NCBI RefSeq assembly: GCF_033547155.1
Contig: NZ_CP137892.1
Coordinates: 4,030,001-4,094,000 of the forward strand
DNA length: 64,000 bases
Source: Pseudomonas benzenivorans
GTDB lineage: Bacteria > Pseudomonadota > Gammaproteobacteria > Pseudomonadales > Pseudomonadaceae
Direction: 5' to 3'
Shown here: positions 19,185-29,005 of the stretch, piece by piece
Layout of the letters: each line of letters begins with the position of its first letter
How positions within the stretch are numbered: the first letter of the stretch is position 1
Program-made: the position numbers and the translations under genes
Notes under the pieces: model-generated
What the model was told of the DNA's origin: nothing
The model's database searches: none
The model's input: the letters and a program-made list of their open reading frames with translations, nothing else

Positions 19185-20543
19185 TCAAAGGGTGCTGGCC
19201 GGCGCGCTGGCGCCGCTCTTGCCGACGCCATACCAGTCCAGGTTGCGGGTCAGCACCATGACGCAACCGAGTACCCCGAACACCAGCAGCGAGCCCATCA
19301 GCAGGGCGTAGTCCTCGGCGCTGAGCAGGCCGTAGAGCAGCCCGTACAAGGCGGCCAGGAGCAGGCCGAAGGCGCCGCCGCGCAACCGGCCGTGCAGCAC
19401 GTGGCTGACATAGAAGGCGTTCAGCGCCACGCAGGCCGAGGCCGAGAGGCCATAGGCCAGGGCGAAGCCCAGGTGCTCGGACAGCGACAGCAACAGCAGG
19501 TAGAACAGCGCCAGGGACAGGCCGACCAGGGCGTACTGCAGCGGGTGCACGGCCAGGCGCTTGAGCACCTCGAAGAGGAAGAACACGGCGAAGGTCAGGC
19601 TGATGAACAGCAGGGCGTACTTGATCGCCCGGTCGCTCTTCAGGTACTGGTCCACCGGGTCGACGAAGCTGACCCCGAAGCGCCGGCCGAACAGTTCCTG
19701 GCAATTGTCCTTGCGCACGCAGGCCTGCAGGCTCTGCTCCAGGTTGGTGGCGAAGAAGCTGGTCTGCCACTGCGCCGTGAAACCCTGGTCGCTCACCTCG
19801 CGCTGGTTCGGCAGGTACTCGCCGACGAAGCTCGGGTGTGGCCAGTCGGCCTGCAGCCTGACCCGGCTGTCGCGCCCGACCGGCACCACGCTGAGCTGCT
19901 CGGTGCCCTGCAGCTTGAGGTCGAAGGCGAACTCCAGGCGCTGCCCGCCCTGGCTGTCCAGTGCCGGCAACGGCACATGCACCCCGGCGCCGAGGCGCTC
20001 GTCGCCGCTGCCCGGCTGGAAATCCAGGCTGGCGCCGTTCAGGCGCAACTGCAGGGCGTTGCCGATGCCGCGGATATCGCTGATGCCCACCGCCAGGAAC
20101 GGCCTCTCGAACTGGTACAGGCCCAGGTCATCGCCCAGCCCCAGGCGCGCCGGCAGCTTGAACAGGCCGCTGACCTGGTTGTCGCTGTGGTACAGGCGCG
20201 CCTGGTAGATGCCGCGCGCACGCAGTTCGGTAACCACCTGGCCATTGAGCTCGAAGCGCTCCGGCAGGAAGTATAGGCGCCCGCGTACCTGACGCTCCTC
20301 CAGATAGCGCTCGCCGGTCTTGGCCTGGGTTTTCCACTCGTGCAGCACCTTGGTGTAGGGCAGCACCAGGATCGGCCCGGTGAGTTGCTGGCGATAACTG
20401 GAACTGCGGGCGATGTCCTGCAAGACGGCATCGCGCTGCAGCTGACGCTCGGAGACCAGGCCGCCGATCATCGACAGGGGGATCAGCAACAGCAGGATCA
20501 ACAGGGCGATGGCGCCCAGCTTGAAGGCCAGGGGTCGGTTCAT
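19185..20543 (-). CDS. creD: Inner membrane protein CreD
   Basis: A 452-residue protein, close to the 450 residues of E. coli CreD (Cet). It has an N-terminal membrane helix (GAIALLILLLLIPLSMI), a large periplasmic beta-rich domain to about 300, and six further helices to the C-terminus. CreD is the main target of the CreBC two-component system and, in Pseudomonas, affects envelope integrity and beta-lactam response. The ATG at 20543 begins MNRPLAFKLGAI. No clear CreB box (TTCAC direct repeats) was seen upstream. creBC lies 4 kb away on the same strand, separated by the rightward mgtE. Confidence 0.9.
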   Translation of the reverse strand: MNRPLAFKLGAIALLILLLLIPLSMIGGLVSERQLQRDAVLQDIARSSSYRQQLTGPILVLPYTKVLHEWKTQAKTGERYLEERQVRGRLYFLPERFELNGQVVTELRARGIYQARLYHSDNQVSGLFKLPARLGLGDDLGLYQFERPFLAVGISDIRGIGNALQLRLNGASLDFQPGSGDERLGAGVHVPLPALDSQGGQRLEFAFDLKLQGTEQLSVVPVGRDSRVRLQADWPHPSFVGEYLPNQREVSDQGFTAQWQTSFFATNLEQSLQACVRKDNCQELFGRRFGVSFVDPVDQYLKSDRAIKYALLFISLTFAVFFLFEVLKRLAVHPLQYALVGLSLALFYLLLLSLSEHLGFALAYGLSASACVALNAFYVSHVLHGRLRGGAFGLLLAALYGLLYGLLSAEDYALLMGSLLVFGVLGCVMVLTRNLDWYGVGKSGASAPASTL

Positions 20544-20691
20544 GGTACGGCTCTCCGCAATGACTAGGGTGGGGAGAGTCTGGCCAGGCCATGGGGCGGT
20601 TTTATGCCGCAACGGTGGAGATTGTGTGGAGACTCGGGGGAGGCGCCCGGCCACCGCCTGCAACCGGGCGCCTCGCGAAAACCGCGGGCGG

Positions 20692-21126
20692 CTACTCGCC
20701 GCGGATGTACTGCTCCAACTGCTGGATCAGGCGGGCCTGTTCGGCGATGGTCTCCTTGACCAGGTCACCGATCGACAGCAGACCGATCAACTCGCCCTCG
20801 GCCATCACCGGCAGGTGGCGCAGGTGGCGGTCGGTCATCAACTGCATGCACTCCTGGGCCGACTGGCTGGGACCGACGGTGACCACCTCGGCGGTCATGA
20901 TCTCGCTGACCTGGGCGGAGAAGGCCGAACGCTCCAGCAGGGCCACCTTGCGGGCGTAATCGCGCTCGCTGACGATACCCGCCAGGCGCCCGTTCTGTAA
21001 CACCACCAGGGCGCCGATGCCCTTCTCGGCCATCAGCTTGATGGCATCGAGCACCGACGTCTCGGGGCTTACGCTATAGACCGCGGCGTGCAGCTTGCTG
21101 CGGAGAATCTCGGCGACTGTCTTCAT
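20692..21126 (-). CDS. CBS-domain pair protein
   Basis: A 144-residue protein made only of two CBS motifs. The first is VYSVSPETSVLDAIKLMAEKGIGALVV-like, the second contains VVTVGPSQSAQECMQLMTDRHLRHLPV, each with the usual GxVSERD or GLLSIGD end. Such Bateman modules bind adenine nucleotides and report energy state. The ATG at 21126 follows GGGAAG. The short coiled C-terminus (EQARLIQQLEQYIRGE) may mediate dimerisation. It precedes creD by 148 bp on the same strand, and its partner is unknown. Confidence 0.87.
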   Translation of the reverse strand: MKTVAEILRSKLHAAVYSVSPETSVLDAIKLMAEKGIGALVVLQNGRLAGIVSERDYARKVALLERSAFSAQVSEIMTAEVVTVGPSQSAQECMQLMTDRHLRHLPVMAEGELIGLLSIGDLVKETIAEQARLIQQLEQYIRGE

Positions 21127-21451
21127 ACAAGGCTTCCCGGAGTGGAGGGGTAGGCGTCGCGGCCGGCGAGCCGCAGCGACTTCAATAATAGCCAACTTGC
21201 TCGACGAAGCCGCCGCCCCCTGCCCGGGCCTGCCGTTCGCCGTCGGCGCCGGGCAGGACGGAGTGCCTGGCCAACCGGCCCGGAGACCTTGTTCGCCTCG
21301 TGCAAACCTCTGTAGTCTCGCCGCGCGGCCAGGATGCGACGCCGCAAACGCTCCGCCTCGCCATCCAGCGCCGTAGCTGGGCCATACTCCCTACTGCGAC
21401 AATGTCCTGCGCCAGTGACACCCTGCCACCCTTTGCCCGGCCTTGGCCCCT
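21127..21451. other. Divergent intergenic region between the CBS gene and mgtE
   Basis: A 325-bp gap that should hold both promoters. I see no clear sigma-70 boxes, hairpin leader or Mg2+-sensing riboswitch-like structure. mgtE lacks a strong ribosome site at its ATG. Confidence 0.35.
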
Positions 21452-23104
21452 ATGACGAGCACCGACCCCGAGGCGCGCCACGTTAAAGACGCAGCGAGCC
21501 GCAGCGACAGCGAACAGATCATCCAGGCCCTCGACGCCGGGAAGAACAAGCGCGTGCGCAAGCTGCTGGGGCGCATGCATCCGGCCAAGGTCGCCGCCAT
21601 GCTCGAACTGCTCGAGGTCGAGCAGCGCCTGGCGCTGTGGCAGCAGATCGACCCGGCGCGCGAGGGACGCGTCCTGCCGCACCTGAGCATCAAGTTGCGC
21701 CGGCAGCTGGCCGGGGAGTCGGCCGATGCGCCGCAGGCCAACCAGGACTCGACGCTGGACAGCGGCAAGAGCGAGATCAACCATCTGGAGGCCATCCGCG
21801 ACGCCCTGGGCCTGAAGAAGCTCAAGCGGGTCGGCAAGATTCTCCATCGCATGCACCCGGCCAAGGTCGCCGGCCTGCTCGAGGCGCTGCCGCCGGAGGA
21901 GCGCCGCAGCGTCTGGAGCATGGTCGAGACCGAACGGGCCGGCAAGGTGCTGATCTACCTGCACGACGAGATCCGCGTCGCCCTGGCCCTGGAACTCGAC
22001 CTCGACGACCTGATCGCCTCGGCCGCCCATCTGGAACTCGACGACCGGGTCGACCTGATCCAGACCCTGCCCGGCGAGCTGGGCACCAAGCTGTTGCGCG
22101 CCAGCAGCGCCAGCCAGCGCAGCCAGCTGGAGTCGATGCTGGCCTATCCCGAAGACTCGGCCGGCGGCCTGATGAACGCCGACGTGATCCAGATCCGCGC
22201 CGACGTCAAGGTCAGCACCGTGCTGCGCTACCTGCGCCTGCTGGAGACGCTGCCGCCGCAGACCGACCTGCTGATGGTGGTCGACCGCAAGGGTCACTAC
22301 CGGGGCGGGCTGCGCCTGAGCGCGCTGGTCACCGCCGACCTCGACCGCCCCGTCGCCGAGCTGCTCGACAGCGCCATCGTCGGCATCGCCGCCAGCGCCA
22401 GCGGCAGCGAGGTCGACCAGCGGTTCAAGGAGCTCGACCTGCTGTCCGCGCCGGTGGTGGACGAGGATAACCGGGTGATCGGCCGCATCACCCTGGACGA
22501 CGTGGCCGACCTGATGCGCGAAGACTCCGAGCGCACCCTGATGCAGATGGCCGGTCTCGACGACGAGGCGGACATCTTCGCCCCGGTGCTGGTCAGCTCG
22601 CGCCGCCGCGCGGTGTGGCTGGGCATTAACCTGATCACCGCCTTCAGCGCCGCCTGGGTGATCGGCCTGTTCCAGGCCACCCTCGAGCAGCTGGTGGCGC
22701 TGGCCGTGCTCATGCCCATAGTGGCGAGCATGGGCGGCATCGCCGGCAGCCAGACCCTGACCCTGGTGATCCGCGGCCTGGCCCTGGGCCAGGTGCAGAA
22801 AGGCAACCTGCGCATCCTGCTCAACCGCGAGCTGGGCATCTCGGTGCTCAATGGCGTGCTCTGGGCGGCGGTCATCGCCCTGCTGGCCGTGCTCTGGTTC
22901 GGCAACTGGGGGCTGGGGGCGGTCCTGGGCAGCGCCATCCTGATCAACCTGCTGTGCGCGGCGCTGGCCGGCTGGGGCCTGCCCCTGCTGCTCGAGCGCA
23001 TGGGCATCGACCCGGCACTGGCCGGCAGCGTGATTCTCACCACGGTCACCGACATAGTCGGCTTCTTCGCCTTCCTCGGCCTGGCCAGCGTATTGCTGCT
23101 GTAG
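21452..23104 (+). CDS. mgtE: Magnesium transporter MgtE with duplicated N-terminal module
   Basis: A 550-residue Mg2+ channel/transporter. The C-terminal part from about 370 has five membrane helices with the pore signatures PIVASMGGIAGSQTLTL and DIVGFFAFLGLA. Two CBS motifs lie before it (about 215-340). The N-terminal helical domain is repeated: RMHPAKVAAMLE (about 41-52) recurs as RMHPAKVAGLLE (about 133-144), which explains why it is about 80-100 residues longer than the usual 450-480. In MgtE the N and CBS domains bind Mg2+ and close the pore. The start is uncertain within a few codons (ATG at 21452, TTG at 21443). Confidence 0.92.
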   Translation: MTSTDPEARHVKDAASRSDSEQIIQALDAGKNKRVRKLLGRMHPAKVAAMLELLEVEQRLALWQQIDPAREGRVLPHLSIKLRRQLAGESADAPQANQDSTLDSGKSEINHLEAIRDALGLKKLKRVGKILHRMHPAKVAGLLEALPPEERRSVWSMVETERAGKVLIYLHDEIRVALALELDLDDLIASAAHLELDDRVDLIQTLPGELGTKLLRASSASQRSQLESMLAYPEDSAGGLMNADVIQIRADVKVSTVLRYLRLLETLPPQTDLLMVVDRKGHYRGGLRLSALVTADLDRPVAELLDSAIVGIAASASGSEVDQRFKELDLLSAPVVDEDNRVIGRITLDDVADLMREDSERTLMQMAGLDDEADIFAPVLVSSRRRAVWLGINLITAFSAAWVIGLFQATLEQLVALAVLMPIVASMGGIAGSQTLTLVIRGLALGQVQKGNLRILLNRELGISVLNGVLWAAVIALLAVLWFGNWGLGAVLGSAILINLLCAALAGWGLPLLLERMGIDPALAGSVILTTVTDIVGFFAFLGLASVLLL

Positions 23105-23114
23105 CGCCCGGGAC

Positions 23115-24539
23115 TCAGGCGCGGGGCAGACTCAAGACGACCTCGACCCCGCCTGCGACATTGCCGATGCGCAGCGCGCCGCCGTGCAGCTGCGCCACCT
23201 CCTCGACGAAATTCAGCCCCAGGCCGCTGCTCTTGCGCCCGCCACCGGGGCGCGGCAGGGAGTAGAAGCGCTCGCTCAGCCGCGCCAGGGCGTAGTCGGG
23301 AATGGCCTCGGCCTGGTTGAACAGGCGCAGCTCGACCCGCTCGCCGCAGGCTTCGGCGCTGCAGGCGATCAGCCCGCCGGCCGGGGTGAAGTCCAGGGCG
23401 TTGTCCAGCAGGTTGGCCAGGGCCTGGCGCAGCAGGAAGCGCTCGCCGCGCACCGCCAGCTCGGCGGGGAGGCGGTTGTCGATGCGCAGTGCGCCGCGCT
23501 GGATGCGGGCCTGCTGGGCCTGCAGCAGCGCGGCGAACAGCTCCTGCAGCGGCACCCGGACCCGCTCCTCCAGCCCCTGGCGCTGCTCCACCTGGGCCAG
23601 GTGCAGCAGGCGTTCGATCAGCTGCTGCATGCGCCCGGCCTCCTGGTCGATATTGCCGACGAAGCGCCGGCGCTGCTCGGCCGCCATGTCCCCGTCCAGC
23701 AGCTCGGTGGCACCGCGGATGGCCGCCAGGGGGCTCTTCAGCTCGTGGGTCAGGGTGTGTACATAGCGCTCGACGTAGGCCTTGCCCTCCAACTCGGTGC
23801 GCATGCGCTCGACCGCCTCGGCCAGTTGCGCCAGCTCGCCGCCGTGCAGGCTGGGCAACTCGGCGCGCTGCCCGGCGCTGACGGCCTGGGCATAGCGGGT
23901 CAGCCGGCGCAGCGAGGCGCTCAGCCACCAGGACAGCAGCGCGCCGATCAGCAGGCCGAGGCCGATCAGTCCGGCGCCGAGCCAGCCCAGGCGCTGCTGG
24001 GAACGCTCGATATAGGGCTGCAGGGTGCGATTGGGCTTGGCCACCGAGACCACGCCGATGATCCGTTCGCCGTCCTTGATCGGCGCCGCCACATACATCA
24101 CCGAGGAGTCCGGGTCATGCGGGTCCTCGCGGCTGGAGCGGGCGCCGTACTGGCCCTTGAGGGTGAGGAACACGTCGTTCCAGCGCGAGTAGTCCTGCCC
24201 CACCGCGGCTCCGCTGGAATCGAGCAGGACGATGCCGGCGGCGTCGGTGACATAGATGCGGTGGTTGACCCGGCTCTTCTCCACGCCCCAGATCTGCGCC
24301 CCGGGCCGGCGCTGGCCATAGGCCTGGAGCAGCTCGGGCAGGCGACTGTGGGCCAGGCGGCCGGCCTTGACCTCCTCGCGCAGGATCTCCGCCAGCAGGT
24401 TGGCGGTGTCGACCAGGGTCTCCTCGGTGGACTGGCGCACCCCGGGACGTATCTCGTCCATCACCGTGCTCAACACGAACCAGCCGGCCAGGCCGACGAA
24501 CAGGAAGTAGACCAGGAAGATGCGTACGCCCAGGGGCAT
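23115..24539 (-). CDS. creC: Sensor histidine kinase CreC
   Basis: A 474-residue sensor kinase, the same length as E. coli CreC. Order: TM1 (about 6-26), periplasmic domain to about 180, TM2 (about 185-205), HAMP, HisKA with the phospho-acceptor His in THELKSPLAAIRG, and the HATPase domain with N-box LLDNALDF and G-box GGRKSSGLGLNFV. It responds to growth on fermentation products or, in Pseudomonas, envelope/PBP4 stress. The ATG is 1 nt from the creB stop, so the two are translated together. Confidence 0.93.
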   Translation of the reverse strand: MPLGVRIFLVYFLFVGLAGWFVLSTVMDEIRPGVRQSTEETLVDTANLLAEILREEVKAGRLAHSRLPELLQAYGQRRPGAQIWGVEKSRVNHRIYVTDAAGIVLLDSSGAAVGQDYSRWNDVFLTLKGQYGARSSREDPHDPDSSVMYVAAPIKDGERIIGVVSVAKPNRTLQPYIERSQQRLGWLGAGLIGLGLLIGALLSWWLSASLRRLTRYAQAVSAGQRAELPSLHGGELAQLAEAVERMRTELEGKAYVERYVHTLTHELKSPLAAIRGATELLDGDMAAEQRRRFVGNIDQEAGRMQQLIERLLHLAQVEQRQGLEERVRVPLQELFAALLQAQQARIQRGALRIDNRLPAELAVRGERFLLRQALANLLDNALDFTPAGGLIACSAEACGERVELRLFNQAEAIPDYALARLSERFYSLPRPGGGRKSSGLGLNFVEEVAQLHGGALRIGNVAGGVEVVLSLPRA

Positions 24540-24540
24540 C

Positions 24541-25269
24541 TCAGCGCTCCGGACTGCAGCTGTAGCCCAGACCGCGGTGGGTCTGGATCGGCTCGCGGTC
24601 GGCGGCGACCCGGCGCAGCTTGGCGCGCAGGCTCTTGATATGGCTGTCGATGCTGCGCTCGTAGCCGACATCGCGGGCCACGCCCAGGGCGTCGAGCAGC
24701 TGCTCGCGGGAAAACACCCGCTCGGGCTGTGCCAGCAGGGCTTGCAGCAGGCGGAACTCGTGGCGGGTCAGGGTCAGCGCCTGGCCCAGGTAGTGGATCT
24801 GAAAGCGCTGGGTATCGACCCGAAAGGCCCCCTCTGCGAGCGCCGCGGGCCCGGCCGGGCGCGGCTCGGCCGAACCCGGCCCGACCGAATGCGGCCCAAC
24901 CGATCGCGGCCCGACCCGCTTGAGGATGGCCCTGACCCGCGCGGCCACTTCCCGCGGGCTGAAGGGCTTGACCACATAGTCGTCGGCGCCGATTTCCAGG
25001 CCCACCACCCGGTCGATCTCGGCATCCCGGGCGGTGAGGAAGATCACCGGCACCTCGGAGAAGCGCCGCAGGCGCCGGCAGGCCTCGAAGCCGCTGATGT
25101 CCGGCAGGCCGACATCGAGAATCAGCAGGTCGAAGGGCTCGCTTGCCAAACGCTCCAGCGCCTCGCCCGCCAGGCTCAGCCAGGTGGTGGCGAAGCCCTC
25201 GGCCTGCAGGGCGTAGACCAGGGTGTCGGCAATCGCGGCTTCGTCTTCGACTATCAGAATGTGCGGCAT
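24541..25269 (-). CDS. creB: Response regulator CreB
   Basis: A 242-residue OmpR/PhoB-type regulator. The receiver domain has acidic residues E8/D9, phospho-acceptor D52 (LLILDVGLPD) and K101 (KPFS). The winged-helix DNA-binding domain covers the last 95 or so residues and ends THRGLGYSCS. The linker between the two (119-138) carries a pentapeptide repeat VGPxS that is not in E. coli CreB (229 residues). It phospho-relays with CreC and controls creD. First gene of the creBC pair; the chemoreceptor gene lies upstream on the same strand. Confidence 0.93.
   Translation of the reverse strand: MPHILIVEDEAAIADTLVYALQAEGFATTWLSLAGEALERLASEPFDLLILDVGLPDISGFEACRRLRRFSEVPVIFLTARDAEIDRVVGLEIGADDYVVKPFSPREVAARVRAILKRVGPRSVGPHSVGPGSAEPRPAGPAALAEGAFRVDTQRFQIHYLGQALTLTRHEFRLLQALLAQPERVFSREQLLDALGVARDVGYERSIDSHIKSLRAKLRRVAADREPIQTHRGLGYSCSPER
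24862..24921. repeat. Four tandem 15-bp units inside creB
   Basis: Four in-frame 15-bp units, consensus CGGCCCGACCGAATG, at 24862-24876, 24877-24891, 24892-24906 and 24907-24921. They encode the VGPRS-VGPHS-VGPGS-AEPRP linker of CreB. As a tandem repeat in multiples of three it can change copy number without a frameshift. Confidence 0.85.
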
Positions 25270-25348
25270 GGGCGTCCTGCGGCGCGGCGGTCTCGGCCGG
25301 CAGACTGCGCCAGCGGCGCCGCACGCGTCAAGCGGGGCGCCGCGCGGC

Positions 25349-27379
25349 TCAATCCAACTGGAACCGCCCGGTGTTCTGCGCCAGGCCGTCGCTGCCACGG
25401 CGCAGCTGCTCGGCGACGCCGCTGACCGCCTGAGCGCCGTCGAGCAGGGCGCTGGCCCCCTGGTCGACCTGCTGGATATTGCCGCTGACCTCATCGGCGG
25501 TGGCCGCCTGCTGCTCGGCGGCGGTGGCAATCTGCGCCAGGCGGTCACTGACCCGCTGCACCGACTCGACGATGCCGGCCAGGTCCTCGCCCATGGCCAG
25601 CACGCTGCCGACGTCGCCTTCGGCCTGGCGTACGGCCTCCTCCATCAGGGTCACCGATTGACCGACCACCTTGTGCAGGTTGGCCACGGTCTCGGCGATT
25701 TCGGCGGTGGAGTTCTGCGTGCGCTGGGACAGCGAGCGCACTTCGTCGGCGACCACGGCGAAGCCGCGACCCTGGTCACCGGCCCGCGCCGCCTCGATCG
25801 CGGCATTGAGCGCCAACAGGTTGGTCTGCTCGGCGATGCCCTTGATCACGTCGACCACCCGGGTGATCTGCTCGGTCTGCTCGCGCAGCTGCTGCAGGGT
25901 CGCCGCACTGCTGCCCAGGCTGCTGCTCAGCTGGCGCATGCTGGCGCTGGTGCGCACGCTGCGCTGGTTGCTCTGGTTGGCGATGTCGCGGGTGTGCCCG
26001 ACCTCGGCCGCCGCCGCTTCGCAGCTCTGCGCCACGCTCTGGGCGGTGGCGGCCATCTGCGTGGCAGCCGCGGCGATCTGGCTCACCTGGCCGCGCTGCT
26101 GCTCGACCGCGGCCAGGGCATCCTGGGCCTGGCGGCTGAGCGACTGCACCGTGCCGCCGAGCTGCTGACTCTCCTGATCGACCCCCTGCAGCGAGCCGCG
26201 CAGCTGGTCCACCGCGGTGTTCAGGGCCAGGGCGATGTTCGCCAGCTCATCCGCGCCGTGCACCTGCATCTGCACGCGCAGGTCGCCAGCGCGCAGGCCC
26301 TGGGCCGCGTCGATGATCCCGGCGGTGCTGCGGCGGATCGAGGCGTTGAGGCACAGCAGCACATAGAGCGCCAGCGCCGTCAGCAGGCCGAACACGCCGA
26401 TCGCCCGGAACATTTCCTGTTGGGCCTGCTGGCGGTAGTCGCCCAGGCTCGCGGCGAACTGCCGGTACAGCGCCTGCTGCAGGTCGACCAGCTGCACCTG
26501 CAGGGCGTCCACCCGCTGCACGAACTGGTCGGGACTCAGGGTCATGGGATTGGCCTCGAACATGCCACGATCGATCTCGGCGAGGAACGCCTGCAGGCCC
26601 TGCTCGGCGGCGGTGAAGGCCGTCAGCAGTGGCTCGGTGGCCGGCGTGCGCAACTGAGCGAGGGTCGTACGCGCCTTGACCAGTTGCGCGAGCGACTCGT
26701 CCAGGCCACGGCGCAAGTCGCGAACCAGCACCCGGCTCTGCAGGGTGAAATGCTGCGAGACCACCGCGCCATAGCCTTGGCTGGCGAAGCTGCCCAGGCT
26801 CTCCAGCAGGCGCGGCAGGGTGAAGGTCAGCTGCTCCATCATCAGGTAGCTGTCGAGCTGGGGGTCGAGAATCAGGCCACTGTCGGTGGCCAGCTGCTCG
26901 CGCAGGGTCGTCAGCTGCATCAGGGTGCTTTGGTAACGCTCCAGGGCGTCGGGTAGCGCCAGCTTTCCCACTTCGGCCACCGCCAGGCCCGCGCGCAGCT
27001 GTTGCAAGGCGGCCAATTGCTCACGGGCCTGGGCGCTCGAGGGCGCGCCTGCCCGCTGGCGCACGGCGTGCTGCAGGGCCTCGTCGAGGGCTCCGGCACG
27101 CTGTCGCAACAGCGCCTCGGCTGGCTGGTCGGTGCCCTTCCAGCGCGCCAGCAGGGTGCGCTGCTCGAGCAACGCCAGCTGCACCGCCCCCAGCGCCTGC
27201 ACGCCCTGCATGCCCTCGAGCTCGCGGTCGAGCAGCGTCAGCCGCGCCAGATGGTCGCTGCTGATCACCCACAGCGCATAGCCCAACGGCAACACGAACA
27301 AGACAAACAACAGCTGGAATTTGCGCGCGAAGCTGAAGCGCTCCAACAGGCGAACGCCTGGCGTGAGTATTCCGGTCAT
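25349..27379 (-). CDS. Methyl-accepting chemotaxis protein
   Basis: A 676-residue chemoreceptor. TM1 is about 21-40, followed by a large (about 280-residue) all-helical periplasmic ligand domain, TM2 at about 322-342, HAMP to about 395, and the cytoplasmic signalling domain with the conserved hairpin tip [18 protein letters not shown]. The size of the sensor domain resembles the helical bimodular type, whose members bind organic acids or similar small molecules; the ligand is not predictable here. The ATG at 27379 follows CGAGGTGTCGCT. It precedes creB on the same strand with a 79-bp gap. Confidence 0.9.
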   Translation of the reverse strand: MTGILTPGVRLLERFSFARKFQLLFVLFVLPLGYALWVISSDHLARLTLLDRELEGMQGVQALGAVQLALLEQRTLLARWKGTDQPAEALLRQRAGALDEALQHAVRQRAGAPSSAQAREQLAALQQLRAGLAVAEVGKLALPDALERYQSTLMQLTTLREQLATDSGLILDPQLDSYLMMEQLTFTLPRLLESLGSFASQGYGAVVSQHFTLQSRVLVRDLRRGLDESLAQLVKARTTLAQLRTPATEPLLTAFTAAEQGLQAFLAEIDRGMFEANPMTLSPDQFVQRVDALQVQLVDLQQALYRQFAASLGDYRQQAQQEMFRAIGVFGLLTALALYVLLCLNASIRRSTAGIIDAAQGLRAGDLRVQMQVHGADELANIALALNTAVDQLRGSLQGVDQESQQLGGTVQSLSRQAQDALAAVEQQRGQVSQIAAAATQMAATAQSVAQSCEAAAAEVGHTRDIANQSNQRSVRTSASMRQLSSSLGSSAATLQQLREQTEQITRVVDVIKGIAEQTNLLALNAAIEAARAGDQGRGFAVVADEVRSLSQRTQNSTAEIAETVANLHKVVGQSVTLMEEAVRQAEGDVGSVLAMGEDLAGIVESVQRVSDRLAQIATAAEQQAATADEVSGNIQQVDQGASALLDGAQAVSGVAEQLRRGSDGLAQNTGRFQLD

Positions 27380-27600
27380 AGCGACACCTCGTCGAGTCCC
27401 CCGCATCCCGACAGCGAATGCGTCAACGAACCCCTTGAAGCAAGAATCACGCCGCGCAACTGGCGTCAGTTCGCTGGCACCTGCCTGCAGCATAGGCCAG
27501 GCCATGTCGATGCGACGCTGGAGCATCGAGGATACTGCGCGGCAGGCCACGACCCATCGCGGAGCCGAACGCGGGAACCGAGGAGGAAGGCGCGGCCGGA

Positions 27601-28836
27601 TCAGCCCTGCGGCAACCCCGTCCAGAGTTCATCGAGGTTGCGAAAGCCCCAGTCGGCGGCCGACTCGCGACCGACGATGCGCTCGCGGCCGACGAGCTTG
27701 CTCAGGTCGATGACCTCCTGGGGGATCGGCTGCTTGCTCTTGGCCGAGAAGAACACCTTGACCATCGGCGTCAGCAGCGACTGTTCGTGCTGCTCCAGCA
27801 CCACACCCAGGCGCCCGCTCTGCAAACGCACCAGCGAGCCGGTGGGGTAGATGCCCACGGTTCTGACGAAGGCCTGAAACACCCGCTCGTCGAAGTGGCC
27901 CTTCCAGCCGGCCATCTTGCGGATCGACTCGGCGGGCTCCCAGCCGGCCTTGTAGGGGCGATCCGAGGTGACCGCGTCGTACACGTCGCAGACCGCCGCC
28001 ATGCGCGCCAGCAGGCTGATCTGTTCGCCTGCCAGGCCATGGGGGTAACCGCTGCCGTCGACCTTCTCATGGTGATGCAGGCAGACGTCCAGCACCAACG
28101 CACTGACCTGCTGGCTGTCGACCAACAGGCGGGCGCCGGCCTCGGGGTGCTCACGCATGGTGGCGAACTCGCTGTCCGTGAGCTTGCCCGGCTTGTTCAG
28201 CACCGCCGGGGGGGTGCACATCTTGCCGATGTCGTGCAGCAGCCCGGCCATGCCGGCCTCGCGCACCAGCGCCTCGGACAGTTCGAGCTGCCGCGCCAGG
28301 GCGATCATCAGCGCACAGACCGCCACCGAGTGCATATAGGTGTACTCGTCGGCATGCTTGAGACGCGCCAGGCTGATCAGCGCATTGGGCTGGCGCAGGA
28401 TGGAAGCGGAAATTTCATCGACCAGCTCCCCCGCCCGACCGACCTCGATGGCCCGGCCCATGCGCGCGTCGCCGAACATCGCCATCACCGCGCGCTTGGA
28501 GCTGTCGCACAGCCTGGCCGCCCGCTGGAGCTCATCCTCCAGGCCGCGCTGGGCGACCTTCCGCCCCCCCTCCGTGACCGCAGTCGGCGCGGCGGCGAGC
28601 AAGACCGCCTCGGTCTCGGCCTGGACCTGCTCGACCGTCTCGCCGCTCGGCAGGTCCAGCCCCTTGCCGGTGTCGATCCACACCTCGCGGATGCCGCTGT
28701 CGAGTATGCGTTGTCGGTCCTTGTCGCTGCCCAGGCGGAAACGGGTTTTCCAGAACGGGTGCTCCATCCAGGAGCCGCACAGTTCATGGATGTACATGCC
28801 TACGAGGAGTTCGGTGACGGGAATGCGTTTGAGCAC
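27601..28836 (-). CDS. HD-GYP domain cyclic-di-GMP phosphodiesterase
   Basis: A 411-residue protein with an N-terminal DUF3391 domain (KRIPVTELLVGMYIHELCGS) and a C-terminal HD-GYP domain. The HD pair is in GLLHDIGKM (about 198-199), and HHEKVDGSGYPHGL carries the GYP motif (about 260). HD-GYP enzymes hydrolyse cyclic-di-GMP and so favour motility. No ATG stands near the conserved start; the GTG at 28836 gives the expected (V/M)LKRIPVTEL N-terminus, with a poor ribosome site. It is divergent from the acyltransferase gene. Confidence 0.88.
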   Translation of the reverse strand: MLKRIPVTELLVGMYIHELCGSWMEHPFWKTRFRLGSDKDRQRILDSGIREVWIDTGKGLDLPSGETVEQVQAETEAVLLAAAPTAVTEGGRKVAQRGLEDELQRAARLCDSSKRAVMAMFGDARMGRAIEVGRAGELVDEISASILRQPNALISLARLKHADEYTYMHSVAVCALMIALARQLELSEALVREAGMAGLLHDIGKMCTPPAVLNKPGKLTDSEFATMREHPEAGARLLVDSQQVSALVLDVCLHHHEKVDGSGYPHGLAGEQISLLARMAAVCDVYDAVTSDRPYKAGWEPAESIRKMAGWKGHFDERVFQAFVRTVGIYPTGSLVRLQSGRLGVVLEQHEQSLLTPMVKVFFSAKSKQPIPQEVIDLSKLVGRERIVGRESAADWGFRNLDELWTGLPQG

Positions 28837-29005
28837 GGCAACGACCACGGCGAGGACCAATGATCGGCATAAGCATAAGCCATTGCCGAGGATGGCACCG
28901 CCCAGGCCCGGGCTTTTGTCGCGCACAGCCGGTGCGGCGGCTTGGACGCCGCGACCGGCCTGCTTATCATGGCCGGACCCACGCCGCGCACCACAAGGAG
29001 TTGCC

